The notes beneath the pieces are model-generated. The model was not told where the DNA came from, did no database searches, and was given only the letters and a program-made list of their open reading frames with translations. A stretch of DNA of 53,002 bases from Seminavis robusta (taxonomy: Eukaryota > Bacillariophyta > Bacillariophyceae > Naviculales > Naviculaceae), in assembly GCA_903772945.1 (NCBI GenBank), contig CAICTM010000686.1, forward strand, positions 1 through 53,002, written 5' to 3'. This document shows positions 20,713 through 29,893 of the stretch, one piece after another. Numbering within the stretch: position 1 is the first letter of the stretch; each line of letters opens with the position of its first letter. Made by a program: the position numbers and the translations under genes.

Positions 20713-21317
20713 TAGGGACTGACCACAAAACACGGTGAAAGCAAGTCCATTTCGCCAAATGGCACAATGATGTAAGCCACCGTTCGCTGTGACGGATAAT
20801 AGCCAATAAAATTTATCGGACTACTGCCAATGCCCAATCACTGTTGAGGACACCCATCCGGACATGCTCAAGACAGCCGCAACAGATAGCAAAGCTCTAG
20901 CACTGACAAAATTCATGTCGGAGGAGCAGCCATTTCGCCCTTTGATGACCGGAAACAAAATCTAATTGGAGAAGCTGCCACTGAATTGCCGCTGTTGTCC
21001 CCACCACCGCTGTATCGGGCATGTCCAATAGGACACTGGATGTCATTGTCATTGTCATTGGGATGGCCAACCGGAAGAGCCAGGCCAACAAGAGAGGACC
21101 GTTTTTCGTCATGTTGATAATTCAAAATCGAGCCTCTCAACAGACTTTTCCGCTCTAAGATCAAGCGTGGGCATCCTCCGTTCGTTCCAGCAGAAAAGGA
21201 ATTTCGCCATTTTGGCGCCAACAATCCGCGAAAAGCTCCTACTGGAATGGCCAACTCCCATCTTGCTGATGGTCACAATTTGGTGAACAAGAAAAACAAA
21301 CCAATCTACTGGCAAAA

Positions 21318-22847
21318 ATGTTGTCTTCATCCGGTGTCAAAAATGACATCGACTGGTGGCGTGTGAAACACCGCAGCGATGCTTCAGTTGATTTCCTCGC
21401 TGATTTGGTGATGTCTGGCGATGGGAATCCCACAGTCCGAGTCAGAGACGAGCATGGCCAGCATCTTCCAACTGCGGGTGCCAAACCAAAACTTATTCTT
21501 GGCGAAATCAGGAAGGAGTCTCGCCAATATGGCATCGGAAGGCCTCCTGTTGAAGTCTTGCGTATGTTCCTAATTGATGGTAGTCTGAACACGTGCAAAG
21601 CTGTGACCAACAGCAACCTTACAAAGCACCTGCTCAAAGACCGATTGCTTTATCCTGGAGCCACCATCACTCTGGAAGATTACGGCCTAATCCGTCTCAG
21701 TCCGCAGAACGGCGATCAGTTCAAAGGGATTATCCTAATCAACAAGTTCACCTGGACAGCTGCTCCTACAGGCAAGGTGGTTGATTACAGTTCAGAAGAT
21801 TCTGATGACGATGATGCCATGGAACGCCCCCACCAAATGAGAAGCTACCCTCTCAGCCGCATTACTCTTACCACTTTCCATCCTCATGTGAAGTGCAGGC
21901 TTCAGGACAGTCTTATTACGTGGACAAGCCAAGTTTGTGATTATGACCCAGAGTCAGATGTTGGTCTGGTTTACAATGGATTACTCACACAGGGTCAGCT
22001 AAGGCGTGGCATTCATGTGGAGTCCGATGCTGCTCGAGAAGACTGGACAGCCATGATGAAACATCGCTATTATGGCACTGGTGATCCGTTCCATGGTTGG
22101 AAAGAAGATGCGAGTGAGGATGAGCAAGAGGCAAGCGAAGTTTGTGGATGTGTCAAACGGTTTGGCCTTGCTGATTGCGCACTGACAATGTTTCCACTAG
22201 AAGACCTCAACACCGAATACATGTTCGACGCAGTTCTGTTCTTCTTCAAAGACCGGTACGCAGATGACTTTGACTCCCTTCCTCAGCCAAAGAAGAGGTT
22301 TGTCCTCTACTTTTGGTTTGCGACCAATCCTCTGTGCATTAGAGGCAATCGCCGTAAGTTGCCTTCCTGTATTTACAATGCTGTTCGGAAGATGTTCCCA
22401 GACCCGCCAGGTGTGGAGCCAACTGGCTATATTGAAACTGGTACCGGCACTGTCCAGGAAGGAACTGTCGAGCCTGTGAAAGAAGGGTGGTTGAAGAGTT
22501 TACAGAGAAGCGCTCTCAAGTCGAAGGCTCTTATCGAGGAAGCAGCAGTTGTTCCTGCCGCTGGCTCTTTGGAAGAAGTTTCTCCTGTGAAGGAAGATAG
22601 CTCCCCGGAAGTGAAGGTGGCCAAGGTGGTACCTGGTACTTGTAGGCCATTTGCTCGCATGTCTACATCTGGTAAAGCTGCACCTTACAAACCTGCTTCG
22701 GAAGCAAGAGCGAGGAAGAAGACCAAGTATGATAAAAAACGTGAGCTTGAAAGGGTTCATACCCATGGACTGAAGCATGAACAGGCCCATTCTTACTACT
22801 GCCGTGAATCCAGCAGCTGTGCCACCACGGATGATGATGATGAGTGA
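21318..22847 (+). CDS. Accessory protein of the Kolobok-like transposon
   Basis: A 509-residue frame, ATG at 21318, convergent with the transposase and ending 199 bp from its stop. It lies wholly inside the inverted ends, so it belongs to the element. Residues ~105-150 (LLYPGATITLEDYG...FKGIILINKFTW) look like a beta-rich, OB-fold-type segment. An acidic stretch (SSEDSDDDD) follows. Residues ~325-370 (RFVLYFWFATNPLC, IRGNRRKLPSCIYNAVRKMFPDP) resemble a small domain seen at the C-terminus of P2X-type and zinc-finger proteins, with the core R[RK].[IL]PSC....R..FP. Both comparisons are from memory and unverified. The C-terminus is basic, then ends in DDDDE. Inference: a DNA-binding partner needed for transposition. 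Confidence 0.75.
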   Translation: MLSSSGVKNDIDWWRVKHRSDASVDFLADLVMSGDGNPTVRVRDEHGQHLPTAGAKPKLILGEIRKESRQYGIGRPPVEVLRMFLIDGSLNTCKAVTNSNLTKHLLKDRLLYPGATITLEDYGLIRLSPQNGDQFKGIILINKFTWTAAPTGKVVDYSSEDSDDDDAMERPHQMRSYPLSRITLTTFHPHVKCRLQDSLITWTSQVCDYDPESDVGLVYNGLLTQGQLRRGIHVESDAAREDWTAMMKHRYYGTGDPFHGWKEDASEDEQEASEVCGCVKRFGLADCALTMFPLEDLNTEYMFDAVLFFFKDRYADDFDSLPQPKKRFVLYFWFATNPLCIRGNRRKLPSCIYNAVRKMFPDPPGVEPTGYIETGTGTVQEGTVEPVKEGWLKSLQRSALKSKALIEEAAVVPAAGSLEEVSPVKEDSSPEVKVAKVVPGTCRPFARMSTSGKAAPYKPASEARARKKTKYDKKRELERVHTHGLKHEQAHSYYCRESSSCATTDDDDE

Positions 22848-23046
22848 GGTTATTCCCCATATTCAAAGTGTGTAAGAACTGTTGTTGCCGTGGTTGTTGC
22901 CGTGGTTGTGCAGCAGCAGTGGAGTCAAATTTTAATGTTACGTCCCTCTATTGATCGATCTGTGTATTGTGGCGTGATATCTTTATTGATGCCATGCATA
23001 CAACACCACAACTATTACTATAAAAGCTTTCCTATCTGTTACTTGA

Positions 23047-25836
23047 CTACGTATCTTCTTCCTTATCTAGCTCCAGCATCTCCTCCAGGACATCTTCTGT
23101 CATTCCTTCGGCTCCTTTTGGATCATCCTTGAATTCAAATGTATCAAGTAGAGAGCACTCTGCACGGGCCAGTTCAGCCTCAGTCAATGCAACTGTAGAG
23201 AGAGCGCTTTTCTTCCTACTAGACAGGCCTTCCTTTGAAGCTGTACAGTGCTTACTGGATCTACGTTTGTGACCCCACTTGCCACATGCTTTGCACCAAT
23301 CGTCTTCCTTAGTTCCAGAGGGCTTCTCTCCAATCGGTTCCTTGTATCGCTGGTTGGTGGATTGTTTCTTTCGGCGACGGGGCCTCTTCGCTACTGGCTC
23401 ACCGGAGTCATCTTCAAGTGCAATGCCGGCTTTATATTGGCGATTGTTGTCACGATCTTCCCTCAGCATTTCCTGGTACTCCAGTAGTTTGTCATACATT
23501 TCTTTCTTTCGCTTCTTCTTGTGCTCTACCTTCTTTATCTTGGCTGCCTCATCATCTCGCACCTTCTGCAATCGGCGAAGGAAATAGTCGGTTCCCTCTT
23601 CAACCTCCATTCCCAGTCTAGCGAATAATCGCCGAAAGAAGACATCATATCCGAGCAGGTGAACACCGATTGCCATCAGAACACGGTTCCTGAGGGAAAC
23701 AGAGCCACAGTATGTTCTGTTCTTTGGGGCATAGTGTGATATAAGGTTGTTGAGTGATTCATTGACTTGTGTATCTCCACCGTGACCGACGTCTTGAAGC
23801 TTCCGTGGAGAAGTGAAGTTTTTCATGATTTCCACAAGACAAAGATACAATTCGCGATGTTTCTCTTTGTCACGGTACACCTTGTTAGATCTTTTCCTTT
23901 CCTCATCACTCTCCTTCTTGCGTTGACACCAATCCCTACAGTCTGTGTGCTCATCGAACATGTGTTCAAGGACGGCCTTTCCTGCACTGGGCCAATCGGA
24001 GGGCGGAAGATCCTTCAGCTGTGGACACATATAAGAGAATCCCATTGATGTTCTGAGTATGTCTCCCTCGGTGATGAAACCTTCCTTCTTCCTCTTCTTG
24101 AGTTTATACAAGTGTGTTTTCAGTGTCTTCTTTCTGTGAGCTGGGTCAGCGGCAAAGAGGGGTTCTGGAATATATCCCGGCAGTTCTCCTCCCTTCCTTG
24201 TAACAGGTACCATCTTGCCTCTATAATCCTCTCGGTATCCAAGAACAGGAAGAGTGTTGAGGTTGTAGAAAGCTTTGTAGTCAGCATTTGACCACTTACA
24301 ATTTCCTTTCATTGTCGAGTCATCATCTGTCAGTATCATGTGTGGCTCCACGCGGTAGTGATCGTATACGTACTCCACCATTTCCAGAAGTGAGGCTGAC
24401 TCCATTGATCCAGAATACCCAACGTGATTCATTTGACACTCATGATCCGGTGGTGGCTGGTCCTTCGCCTCGTGGAGTTTGCAGAACGAACAGTACTTGC
24501 TCTTGATGCACCATGCGATAGGCTTGCGGGTGACATATCCTACAAGAAAGGCATGACCTGAATTGGAATCATACCGTCTTCCGCTGGATCTTTTTTGCCA
24601 TCCCATATCCATAGATACAATCACTCGAGGGTGTGGAAAGTCGTGAGGTAGCTTCTTTTCATCTGTTTGGATAAAGGAAAGCCACTTGTCATAGTCCCAG
24701 TCATCTGTGCCAGCCATTGCGAGTTGTACTTCCCGCTGTAAATTCTGATAAACGGCCTCTTCTGTAACTTGTCTAATCATTGGTGCAATGCTCTTCTCAA
24801 TTCGATGAAATGAACTATTTGCCATCGACGTAAGATTGGGCATGTTCATGAATCCAAGAAGCTTCTGAGCGTCAGTTCCTCCATCACCCATGGAAAGGAA
24901 GGCAAGGACATATCGTACATTTGCTTGATACATCTTGCTGTTAGCAGTTTTATTGGTCTTGCTTTCAAGTCCAGTGCGCGACAGTTCTGCTTTTGGTGCC
25001 GCTTCTCTGTTGTTCCAGGTGCACTGTGTATTACGGCAAATGAAGGATGCCCTGCTAGCAACTGTCACAGTCTTCAATACAAGATCCAGTGTGTTGGTTC
25101 TACGGCACTTGGGACACACCGTGTTGGCTCTAATGAATTCTGACAGGTTGTCGGCTTCAATGATGTGGCGTCGGGGATCTGGAACAGACTTCTTCTTGCC
25201 TTCAACTCCCTCCACTTCTGAAACGTCGGACACTTCACTTTCACTCTCACGTAGGACTGCTACTCTTGGCAATGCTGTTCCCTTCAGCTGCTGTTTCTTG
25301 CTTGGCTGTCCTGAGAAAAGACTGTTGCTATTCCAGCTGTGACCGTCATTTCCTTTGTCATATCTGTTTCCACCAGTGGCAAGCTTCGCAATTTCCTTCT
25401 GGACCTGCTTGGATTGACTGTAGCCAGTGAAGATTTCCTCCACTGATGCTGCTGGCCCACTGCTGCGAAGGGATCGAGCAGTAACTGAAGACTCCCTCAG
25501 TGGAGCGACTGTATCTCCAGCTTCATTGTTACCATCGGTGTCATCCTCTTCTGCAATGCTTGCCATCTGTGGCTGGTGCGGTGTGGCTGTTCCAGTATCG
25601 ATATAGTATCGATAGAGCAACAACGTGGGAAAATGTGACCGAGTTGCCCGCGAAACATGTTGGTCCATTCCACTTAGAGGAGTGCTGACTCTATTCTTGC
25701 GTTTGAGAGGTTGACGTACGTGCTTGAATAAGGAATTTTTGTTGAAGCACATGAGATTCCCTACTCGGATTCCTTTCAACCCTCGGATGCCATCATGTGC
25801 TACGAGCTTTCGAGCTCCGGAAAGTTTGTTGCACAT
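23047..25836 (-). CDS. DDE transposase, Kolobok/Mutator-like
   Basis: A 929-residue maximal frame. The ATG at 25836 lies only 23 bp inside the right end; the ATG at 25566 (MASIAEEDDTDGNN), giving 839 residues, is an equally good or better start. A zinc module CPKC...CRNTQC lies near residues 235-270. The core reads VSMDMGWQKRSSGRRYDS (D410), then ILTDDDSTMKG (D504) and QVNESLNNLIS (E693), a plausible DDE triad of an RNase-H-like nuclease. Cys/His residues between the Asp pair (CSFC, HECQ) fit this transposase type. The C-terminal part is highly basic, with a bipartite nuclear signal and a CCHC knuckle (CKACGKWGHKRRSSKHC). It cuts at the inverted ends and inserts into TTAA. Confidence 0.88.
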   Translation of the reverse strand: MCNKLSGARKLVAHDGIRGLKGIRVGNLMCFNKNSLFKHVRQPLKRKNRVSTPLSGMDQHVSRATRSHFPTLLLYRYYIDTGTATPHQPQMASIAEEDDTDGNNEAGDTVAPLRESSVTARSLRSSGPAASVEEIFTGYSQSKQVQKEIAKLATGGNRYDKGNDGHSWNSNSLFSGQPSKKQQLKGTALPRVAVLRESESEVSDVSEVEGVEGKKKSVPDPRRHIIEADNLSEFIRANTVCPKCRRTNTLDLVLKTVTVASRASFICRNTQCTWNNREAAPKAELSRTGLESKTNKTANSKMYQANVRYVLAFLSMGDGGTDAQKLLGFMNMPNLTSMANSSFHRIEKSIAPMIRQVTEEAVYQNLQREVQLAMAGTDDWDYDKWLSFIQTDEKKLPHDFPHPRVIVSMDMGWQKRSSGRRYDSNSGHAFLVGYVTRKPIAWCIKSKYCSFCKLHEAKDQPPPDHECQMNHVGYSGSMESASLLEMVEYVYDHYRVEPHMILTDDDSTMKGNCKWSNADYKAFYNLNTLPVLGYREDYRGKMVPVTRKGGELPGYIPEPLFAADPAHRKKTLKTHLYKLKKRKKEGFITEGDILRTSMGFSYMCPQLKDLPPSDWPSAGKAVLEHMFDEHTDCRDWCQRKKESDEERKRSNKVYRDKEKHRELYLCLVEIMKNFTSPRKLQDVGHGGDTQVNESLNNLISHYAPKNRTYCGSVSLRNRVLMAIGVHLLGYDVFFRRLFARLGMEVEEGTDYFLRRLQKVRDDEAAKIKKVEHKKKRKKEMYDKLLEYQEMLREDRDNNRQYKAGIALEDDSGEPVAKRPRRRKKQSTNQRYKEPIGEKPSGTKEDDWCKACGKWGHKRRSSKHCTASKEGLSSRKKSALSTVALTEAELARAECSLLDTFEFKDDPKGAEGMTEDVLEEMLELDKEEDT

Positions 25837-25858
25837 GCAATCTAGAGGCTATTCACGA

Positions 25859-25889
25859 ATACTAGTGACTAATATGCGCTTGGGGGTCC
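25859..25889 (-). repeat. Right terminal inverted repeat
   Basis: On the minus strand it begins GGACCCCCAAGCGCATA and continues TTAGTCACTA, the inverted partner of the left end. Confidence 0.9.
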
Positions 25890-25893
25890 TTAA

Positions 25894-26505
25894 TAGATCT
25901 GATCAGAAGATAGATAGATGATACCGGTATGATACCGGTACTCGAGGATGTTTTGACGTTTGACTGGTAATAATACTCATTTCTCCCAAGTTCAGCTGAC
26001 CATTCATTCGTTAAGTAAAGAAGGAAGTGAGTTCTATGGCTTATTTTAAAAATCTCTCTCAACTTCGTCACCCTCAAGAGAAGATCAAGCCAAGCATTTA
26101 TTTACAGGCAGAGACATTCTGTCATGATGGACACCGTCGTTTGCTCCAGTCTGCCTCGTGATAAAGCGCGCTTATCGCGCAAAAAAGGCTAGTACTGTTT
26201 AGTTCTACAGTAAAAACGTGCTCACCGGACCTCATTTTTTGACTCACATTTCAGGTTTTCGACGTGGAACCGGCTTCAAGTTTTGAATTGTATCCTCGAT
26301 GGAAGCTAGTGAGCGGCGGCAACAAGAGGCCAACCACCCCATGCCAACAGACCAAGTGGGTGATATAATCACCAGAACCAAACCCCAGCCTAACCCACGT
26401 TGTCGCTTGCCTCCCAACATAGTCACGGACACACCCTTGCATTGGGTTTAGCTGAGGTTGCCATTTGCCCCGTCGGTGTGGACTTTTAGCGGCAGAATTG
26501 GTACC
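25894..26505. other. Flank and possible left end of the next element
   Basis: No gene. CTGCCTCGT at 26151-26159, followed by a GATAAAGCGCGCTTATC palindrome, may be the left terminus of the neighbouring element. TACCGGTA words lie near 25925-25940. Confidence 0.4.
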
Positions 26506-27057
26506 ATGGTGGACCCCAATCTGGATGCATTCCTTCAGGTCGCCTCAAGAAGGAGGAATTTGCATGGGAAATGGGTTCCGGCACTCTACTGGGCTTTTCT
26601 TGTTGCCAAGGAACAAAAGAAAACAGAGCCAATGGCACCATCAGACTTCAAGGCAATGATAAACAGTAGTGGTCTGTTAGGGAGAAATCTCACCTCGAAT
26701 GATGCCGATGGCATTATCAGGCTCCACACCAATGACAAAAGGACAAAGTCACGGCGGGTATCTCTTGGCGACACAAAGAATGGAACCAAATACAGGTACT
26801 TCCTTTGTGTGGAGACAAAAGAGAAGGCACCGCAAGCTATTGGGAAATCACAGGCCGAACGCAAGAAGAATTACCAGGATTGGTACGAGCATTACTCAAA
26901 GTTTGTACCTGTCAAGCACCAACAAGAGGAGGTTCGTGAGGATAGTGAGACTGAAGAAGCAGAACAACAACAACAACAACAACAACCACAACCACAGCCC
27001 AATGCACTGACCATAACAACCACAACTGCGACAACAGAGACCACAGCAGCAGCCTAG
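26506..27057 (+). CDS. N-terminal part of a putative transposon protein (frame A)
   Basis: 183 residues from the ATG at 26506 (MVDPNLDAFLQVASRRRN). The first 125 residues look like a compact basic domain (LHGKWVPALYWAFLVAKEQ, IIRLHTNDKRTKSRRVSLGD, TKYRYFLCVETKEK), perhaps DNA-binding. It ends in a Gln/Pro/Thr run encoded by CAA/ACA repeats, with TAG at 27055. The next frame opens at 27017 inside this run and has no early ATG, so A and B are probably one gene interrupted by a one-base slip in the repeat. Ribosomal shifting and an unusual splice are other options. Confidence 0.6.
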   Translation: MVDPNLDAFLQVASRRRNLHGKWVPALYWAFLVAKEQKKTEPMAPSDFKAMINSSGLLGRNLTSNDADGIIRLHTNDKRTKSRRVSLGDTKNGTKYRYFLCVETKEKAPQAIGKSQAERKKNYQDWYEHYSKFVPVKHQQEEVREDSETEEAEQQQQQQQPQPQPNALTITTTTATTETTAAA

Positions 27058-29893
27058 GACTGTGACTCCAACCAACTTGGACGAAGCACAGCAACCGATA
27101 ACCGAAGCGCCAACCGAACCGAGCGAGGAGACGGAAGAACCGGAACCAGAATCCATCTTGGGAGATCCATTAAACAGCGACCTCCTTGCCATCTTTGACG
27201 GCCTTGTCAACCCAGAGTTCCTCAATAGCCCAGACTTCTTTGTCGAGAAGGACGAGGACGATGATATCGCCGACACACTCAGAGACCGGATCCGGCGGCG
27301 AGGTATAGAACTGCAGAAAGACAAGCATAGGAAGCAATATGAGATGTTAGATAAAGAGAATCCATTAGCACAAGTAGACTGCAGCAAGCACGAACCTGCT
27401 CTTAGTAAGTTCTGTCTCCCAGCAAACAAGAGAGCTATCCAGAGCGTTGTTCAAATAGCATTGAAGATTGAAACCGAAACAGATGGACTGGCTGGTCTGT
27501 TTCAGCTTCCCAAGTATGGTGGTGGAGCAGGCAAAGGCCATGGCCGTCGACTTGTTGCAATCATTCCTTCCGACAAATACAAGACATTTCAACACAACGC
27601 GAAGCAGTGGTTCCCGACATTGCTTGAGGCACTCCCCGGCACAGAAGGATCATTGAGTAACAAAGAGCTTTGCCACCAAATCATCAAGTTATGCCGATAC
27701 TTTGAACCGGAAGCATTCGAAGAGGTCTGTTTCACCATGGGCAAATTGAAGCACAAGCAGAAAAAGATGTCACCGCACCGACAGCTTGCAATGATGGATA
27801 AAGGCAACTTGAAGTATGAAGACCTGAGAAAGATGAGACCTTACCTCAACGCCGACGAGTGCAATCCTTTCCACTCAGAGGAAGCCATGCGAAAGCTTGA
27901 GATTCCACCAAAAGTAGCCCCAATCTTCACAACGTTCCAAGAAGAGGGCAAACTACGCCACGCTTGGACCCTCCCAGCCACAGCAGTCATCGAACAAGAG
28001 ATCAAGAAGAACGAGTCCATCCAAGAAGATGAGCTCCACTTCCTCGTGGCAGCAGATCATGGACAACGGGCCATGAGATTCACCCTTGGAATTCGCTTCA
28101 TCAAAGACGGCCAGGTTGTCAAAGAAGCAGACCATCAGATCGCCCACATCGACTGCAGGAAGGATAGTAGGCAAGTAATGGAGGACAGCCAAGTCACATC
28201 CATGGTCAGCGGTGAGCTGAAGCAAGCTTTAACACTGTATCCACACGCCACGAATCTGTCAGAAGGAGACTTGGCTTGGCAGTCTGATAGTGTCGGAAAG
28301 ACCGGCATGTCCGGCAAGCACTGTGCAAGGTGCAATGCTCGACATGAAACGCTCCAAGATGATCCACTGAAGATAGGGGAGACGTGGACTCTTCAAACAT
28401 TGAAGGAGAAGCTTGAAAAGCTGCAGAATGGAGAGCTGAAGAGAAGCAAAGCAGACGAAGCCAGAGGTGTGGTCGATCCTCCCTTGCTCGAGATTGAACC
28501 CGGTGACATCTTGTTTCCTCCTCTCCACGCCATCGACTTGCTTGCCAACACCGTCTTCGCCTATCTTTTGAAGTGGATCTTCTACAGAGCAGACTCAGTC
28601 CCAGAGGAGCTCATGAAAGCTCGGGAAGAACGAGTTGCAATGTCCAAGCTCGTCGATGAAAGACACAATGTGTGGTTGGATGCCGAATGGTTCTTCAATG
28701 AAATGGAACTTCAACTGGAGCAATCCGTCCCAATCGGTGGAGCGTTCAAGGATGCCGATGAGGAAAAGGACTTCGACGCTCAAGAGAAGGTAGCCCAAGA
28801 AGCAAAGGAGAGCCTCAAGAAGGCCGAAGAAGCACTTGATGCTGCAAAGAAGGAATTGAGAGAGATGAATGCGGAAATCAATAAGATGGACAAGAAAAAA
28901 GAATACGGAAAGATCACACAAGATCTTTGGCTTACCATTGAAAGGATGCTCAAGAAAAAGTACAATGTGAAGAGCTCCTCTTATCATGGTGGCAACTTGG
29001 AGGGCAACGAGTGCCGCACGCTGTTTCGATTCGCCCCAAAGATCATGGCAGATATCAGGACTGAAATCGTGAAATGGTTGGATGACATTTCGGAAGAGGA
29101 GAGAGCCAAGAGAGCTGATGAAGAGGAGATTGATCTCTTCCTTGGGGCATTTGCAAGACTCCTTCAGTACATGGATGTCATGTCGCACTATGCCTACCAA
29201 CCATACGGCAGTTTAACAGACGAAGATCTTGATGATGCCGAGAAGACTGTCAAACTTGCTGTCGACCTCTGGAAGAGGCTAATGCCTAGTGTTCCAATGA
29301 AAGTCCATGCTTGGGCCCACTTGTTGGAAGATCTGCGGCGATTCCGGGGCATGAAGAGCCACAATGAGCAAGCAATTGAGCGCGCCCATCAACAAGGTGT
29401 GAGGGACGACCGACGGCTAGCATGCTTCCGAAGCTTCCGAAAGAAGACCGAGAACATACTCAGACACAAGGAGACTGCTGCAGGTAAAGTGGTGCAAGAC
29501 ATGCATGCTGATACCGAGTCCAAAAAGCAGAAACGGAAAAGGAACGAAGACAAGCAGAAAGAGAGTGAGGTAAAAGCCACCGAAAGACGAGACTACATCA
29601 AGTCTATTTCCTCCCTTCCACCCATTGATGACGACATACCTTCGCTTGTGGAGCTGCGCAAGAAGAACATGACCAAAGAGGAGGCTGAGAACTTGCAGAA
29701 TCAGTTCTTTGAAGAGAGACAGCAAAAAGAAGATGAGGCAACGGAGAAGGCAGCCAAGAAGAAGGCCGCAGCCAAGAAGAAGGCGAACAAGAAGGCGGCA
29801 GCCAAGAAGGGAAAGCCAACAACGACGAAAGGCAAGAAGACACTTACCAAGAAGAAGACAACAACAAAGAAGACGGCAAGTGGCAGCAAGTAG
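27017..29893 (+). CDS. Putative DDE-type transposase of unassigned family (frame B)
   Basis: Open for 958 codons from 27017, with 943 codons counted from the GTG at 27062; no ATG occurs for about the first 95 codons, which supports fusion with frame A. Residue numbers count from 27062. A possible catalytic core reads LVAADHGQRAMRF (D332), then WQSDSVGKTGMSGKHCARC (D409, with a CxxC), and after a long insert SHNEQAIERAHQQG (E769 or E773). I have the impression that proteins of invertebrate mobile elements share this order of a first Asp strand, a GxxGxxCxxC block and a final EQxxExxH helix, but I cannot name the family. The insert contains a coiled coil (KKAEEALDAAKKELREMNAEINK). The C-terminus is extremely Lys-rich. 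It could also be a domesticated gene. Confidence 0.65.
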   Translation, partial: QPQLRQQRPQQQPRTVTPTNLDEAQQPITEAPTEPSEETEEPEPESILGDPLNSDLLAIFDGLVNPEFLNSPDFFVEKDEDDDIADTLRDRIRRRGIELQKDKHRKQYEMLDKENPLAQVDCSKHEPALSKFCLPANKRAIQSVVQIALKIETETDGLAGLFQLPKYGGGAGKGHGRRLVAIIPSDKYKTFQHNAKQWFPTLLEALPGTEGSLSNKELCHQIIKLCRYFEPEAFEEVCFTMGKLKHKQKKMSPHRQLAMMDKGNLKYEDLRKMRPYLNADECNPFHSEEAMRKLEIPPKVAPIFTTFQEEGKLRHAWTLPATAVIEQEIKKNESIQEDELHFLVAADHGQRAMRFTLGIRFIKDGQVVKEADHQIAHIDCRKDSRQVMEDSQVTSMVSGELKQALTLYPHATNLSEGDLAWQSDSVGKTGMSGKHCARCNARHETLQDDPLKIGETWTLQTLKEKLEKLQNGELKRSKADEARGVVDPPLLEIEPGDILFPPLHAIDLLANTVFAYLLKWIFYRADSVPEELMKAREERVAMSKLVDERHNVWLDAEWFFNEMELQLEQSVPIGGAFKDADEEKDFDAQEKVAQEAKESLKKAEEALDAAKKELREMNAEINKMDKKKEYGKITQDLWLTIERMLKKKYNVKSSSYHGGNLEGNECRTLFRFAPKIMADIRTEIVKWLDDISEEERAKRADEEEIDLFLGAFARLLQYMDVMSHYAYQPYGSLTDEDLDDAEKTVKLAVDLWKRLMPSVPMKVHAWAHLLEDLRRFRGMKSHNEQAIERAHQQGVRDDRRLACFRSFRKKTENILRHKETAAGKVVQDMHADTESKKQKRKRNEDKQKESEVKATERRDYIKSISSLPPIDDDIPSLVELRKKNMTKEEAENLQNQFFEERQQKEDEATEKAAKKKAAAKKKANKKAAAKKGKPTTTKGKKTLTKKKTTTKKTASGSK

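Larger units (their letters stand above)
20678..25893. mobile_element. Complete Kolobok-like DNA transposon with TTAA duplication
   Basis: The element spans 20682-25889 (5,208 bp) and is flanked by TTAA at 20678-20681 and 25890-25893. Both ends start GGACCC. The inverted ends run about 31 bp (20682-20712 against 25859-25889) with four mismatches and share AGCGCAT and TTAGTCACTA. Two convergent genes fill it: a plus-strand orphan and a minus-strand DDE transposase. A TTAA duplication is known for piggyBac and Kolobok. The transposase here lacks piggyBac-like motifs and resembles the Mutator-like/Kolobok type, so Kolobok is the better call. Both frames are open, which suggests a recent insertion. 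Confidence 0.9.

Noticed and set aside
20678..25893. piggyBac assignment because of the TTAA duplication
   Set aside because: The transposase has zinc modules and a DMGWQKR...DDD...NES core that do not look like piggyBac.
28595..29200. Minus-strand hydrophobic frame that looks like a membrane protein
   Set aside because: It is the antisense of the transposase-like gene's Glu/Lys-rich coiled coil, which reads as Leu/Phe-rich.
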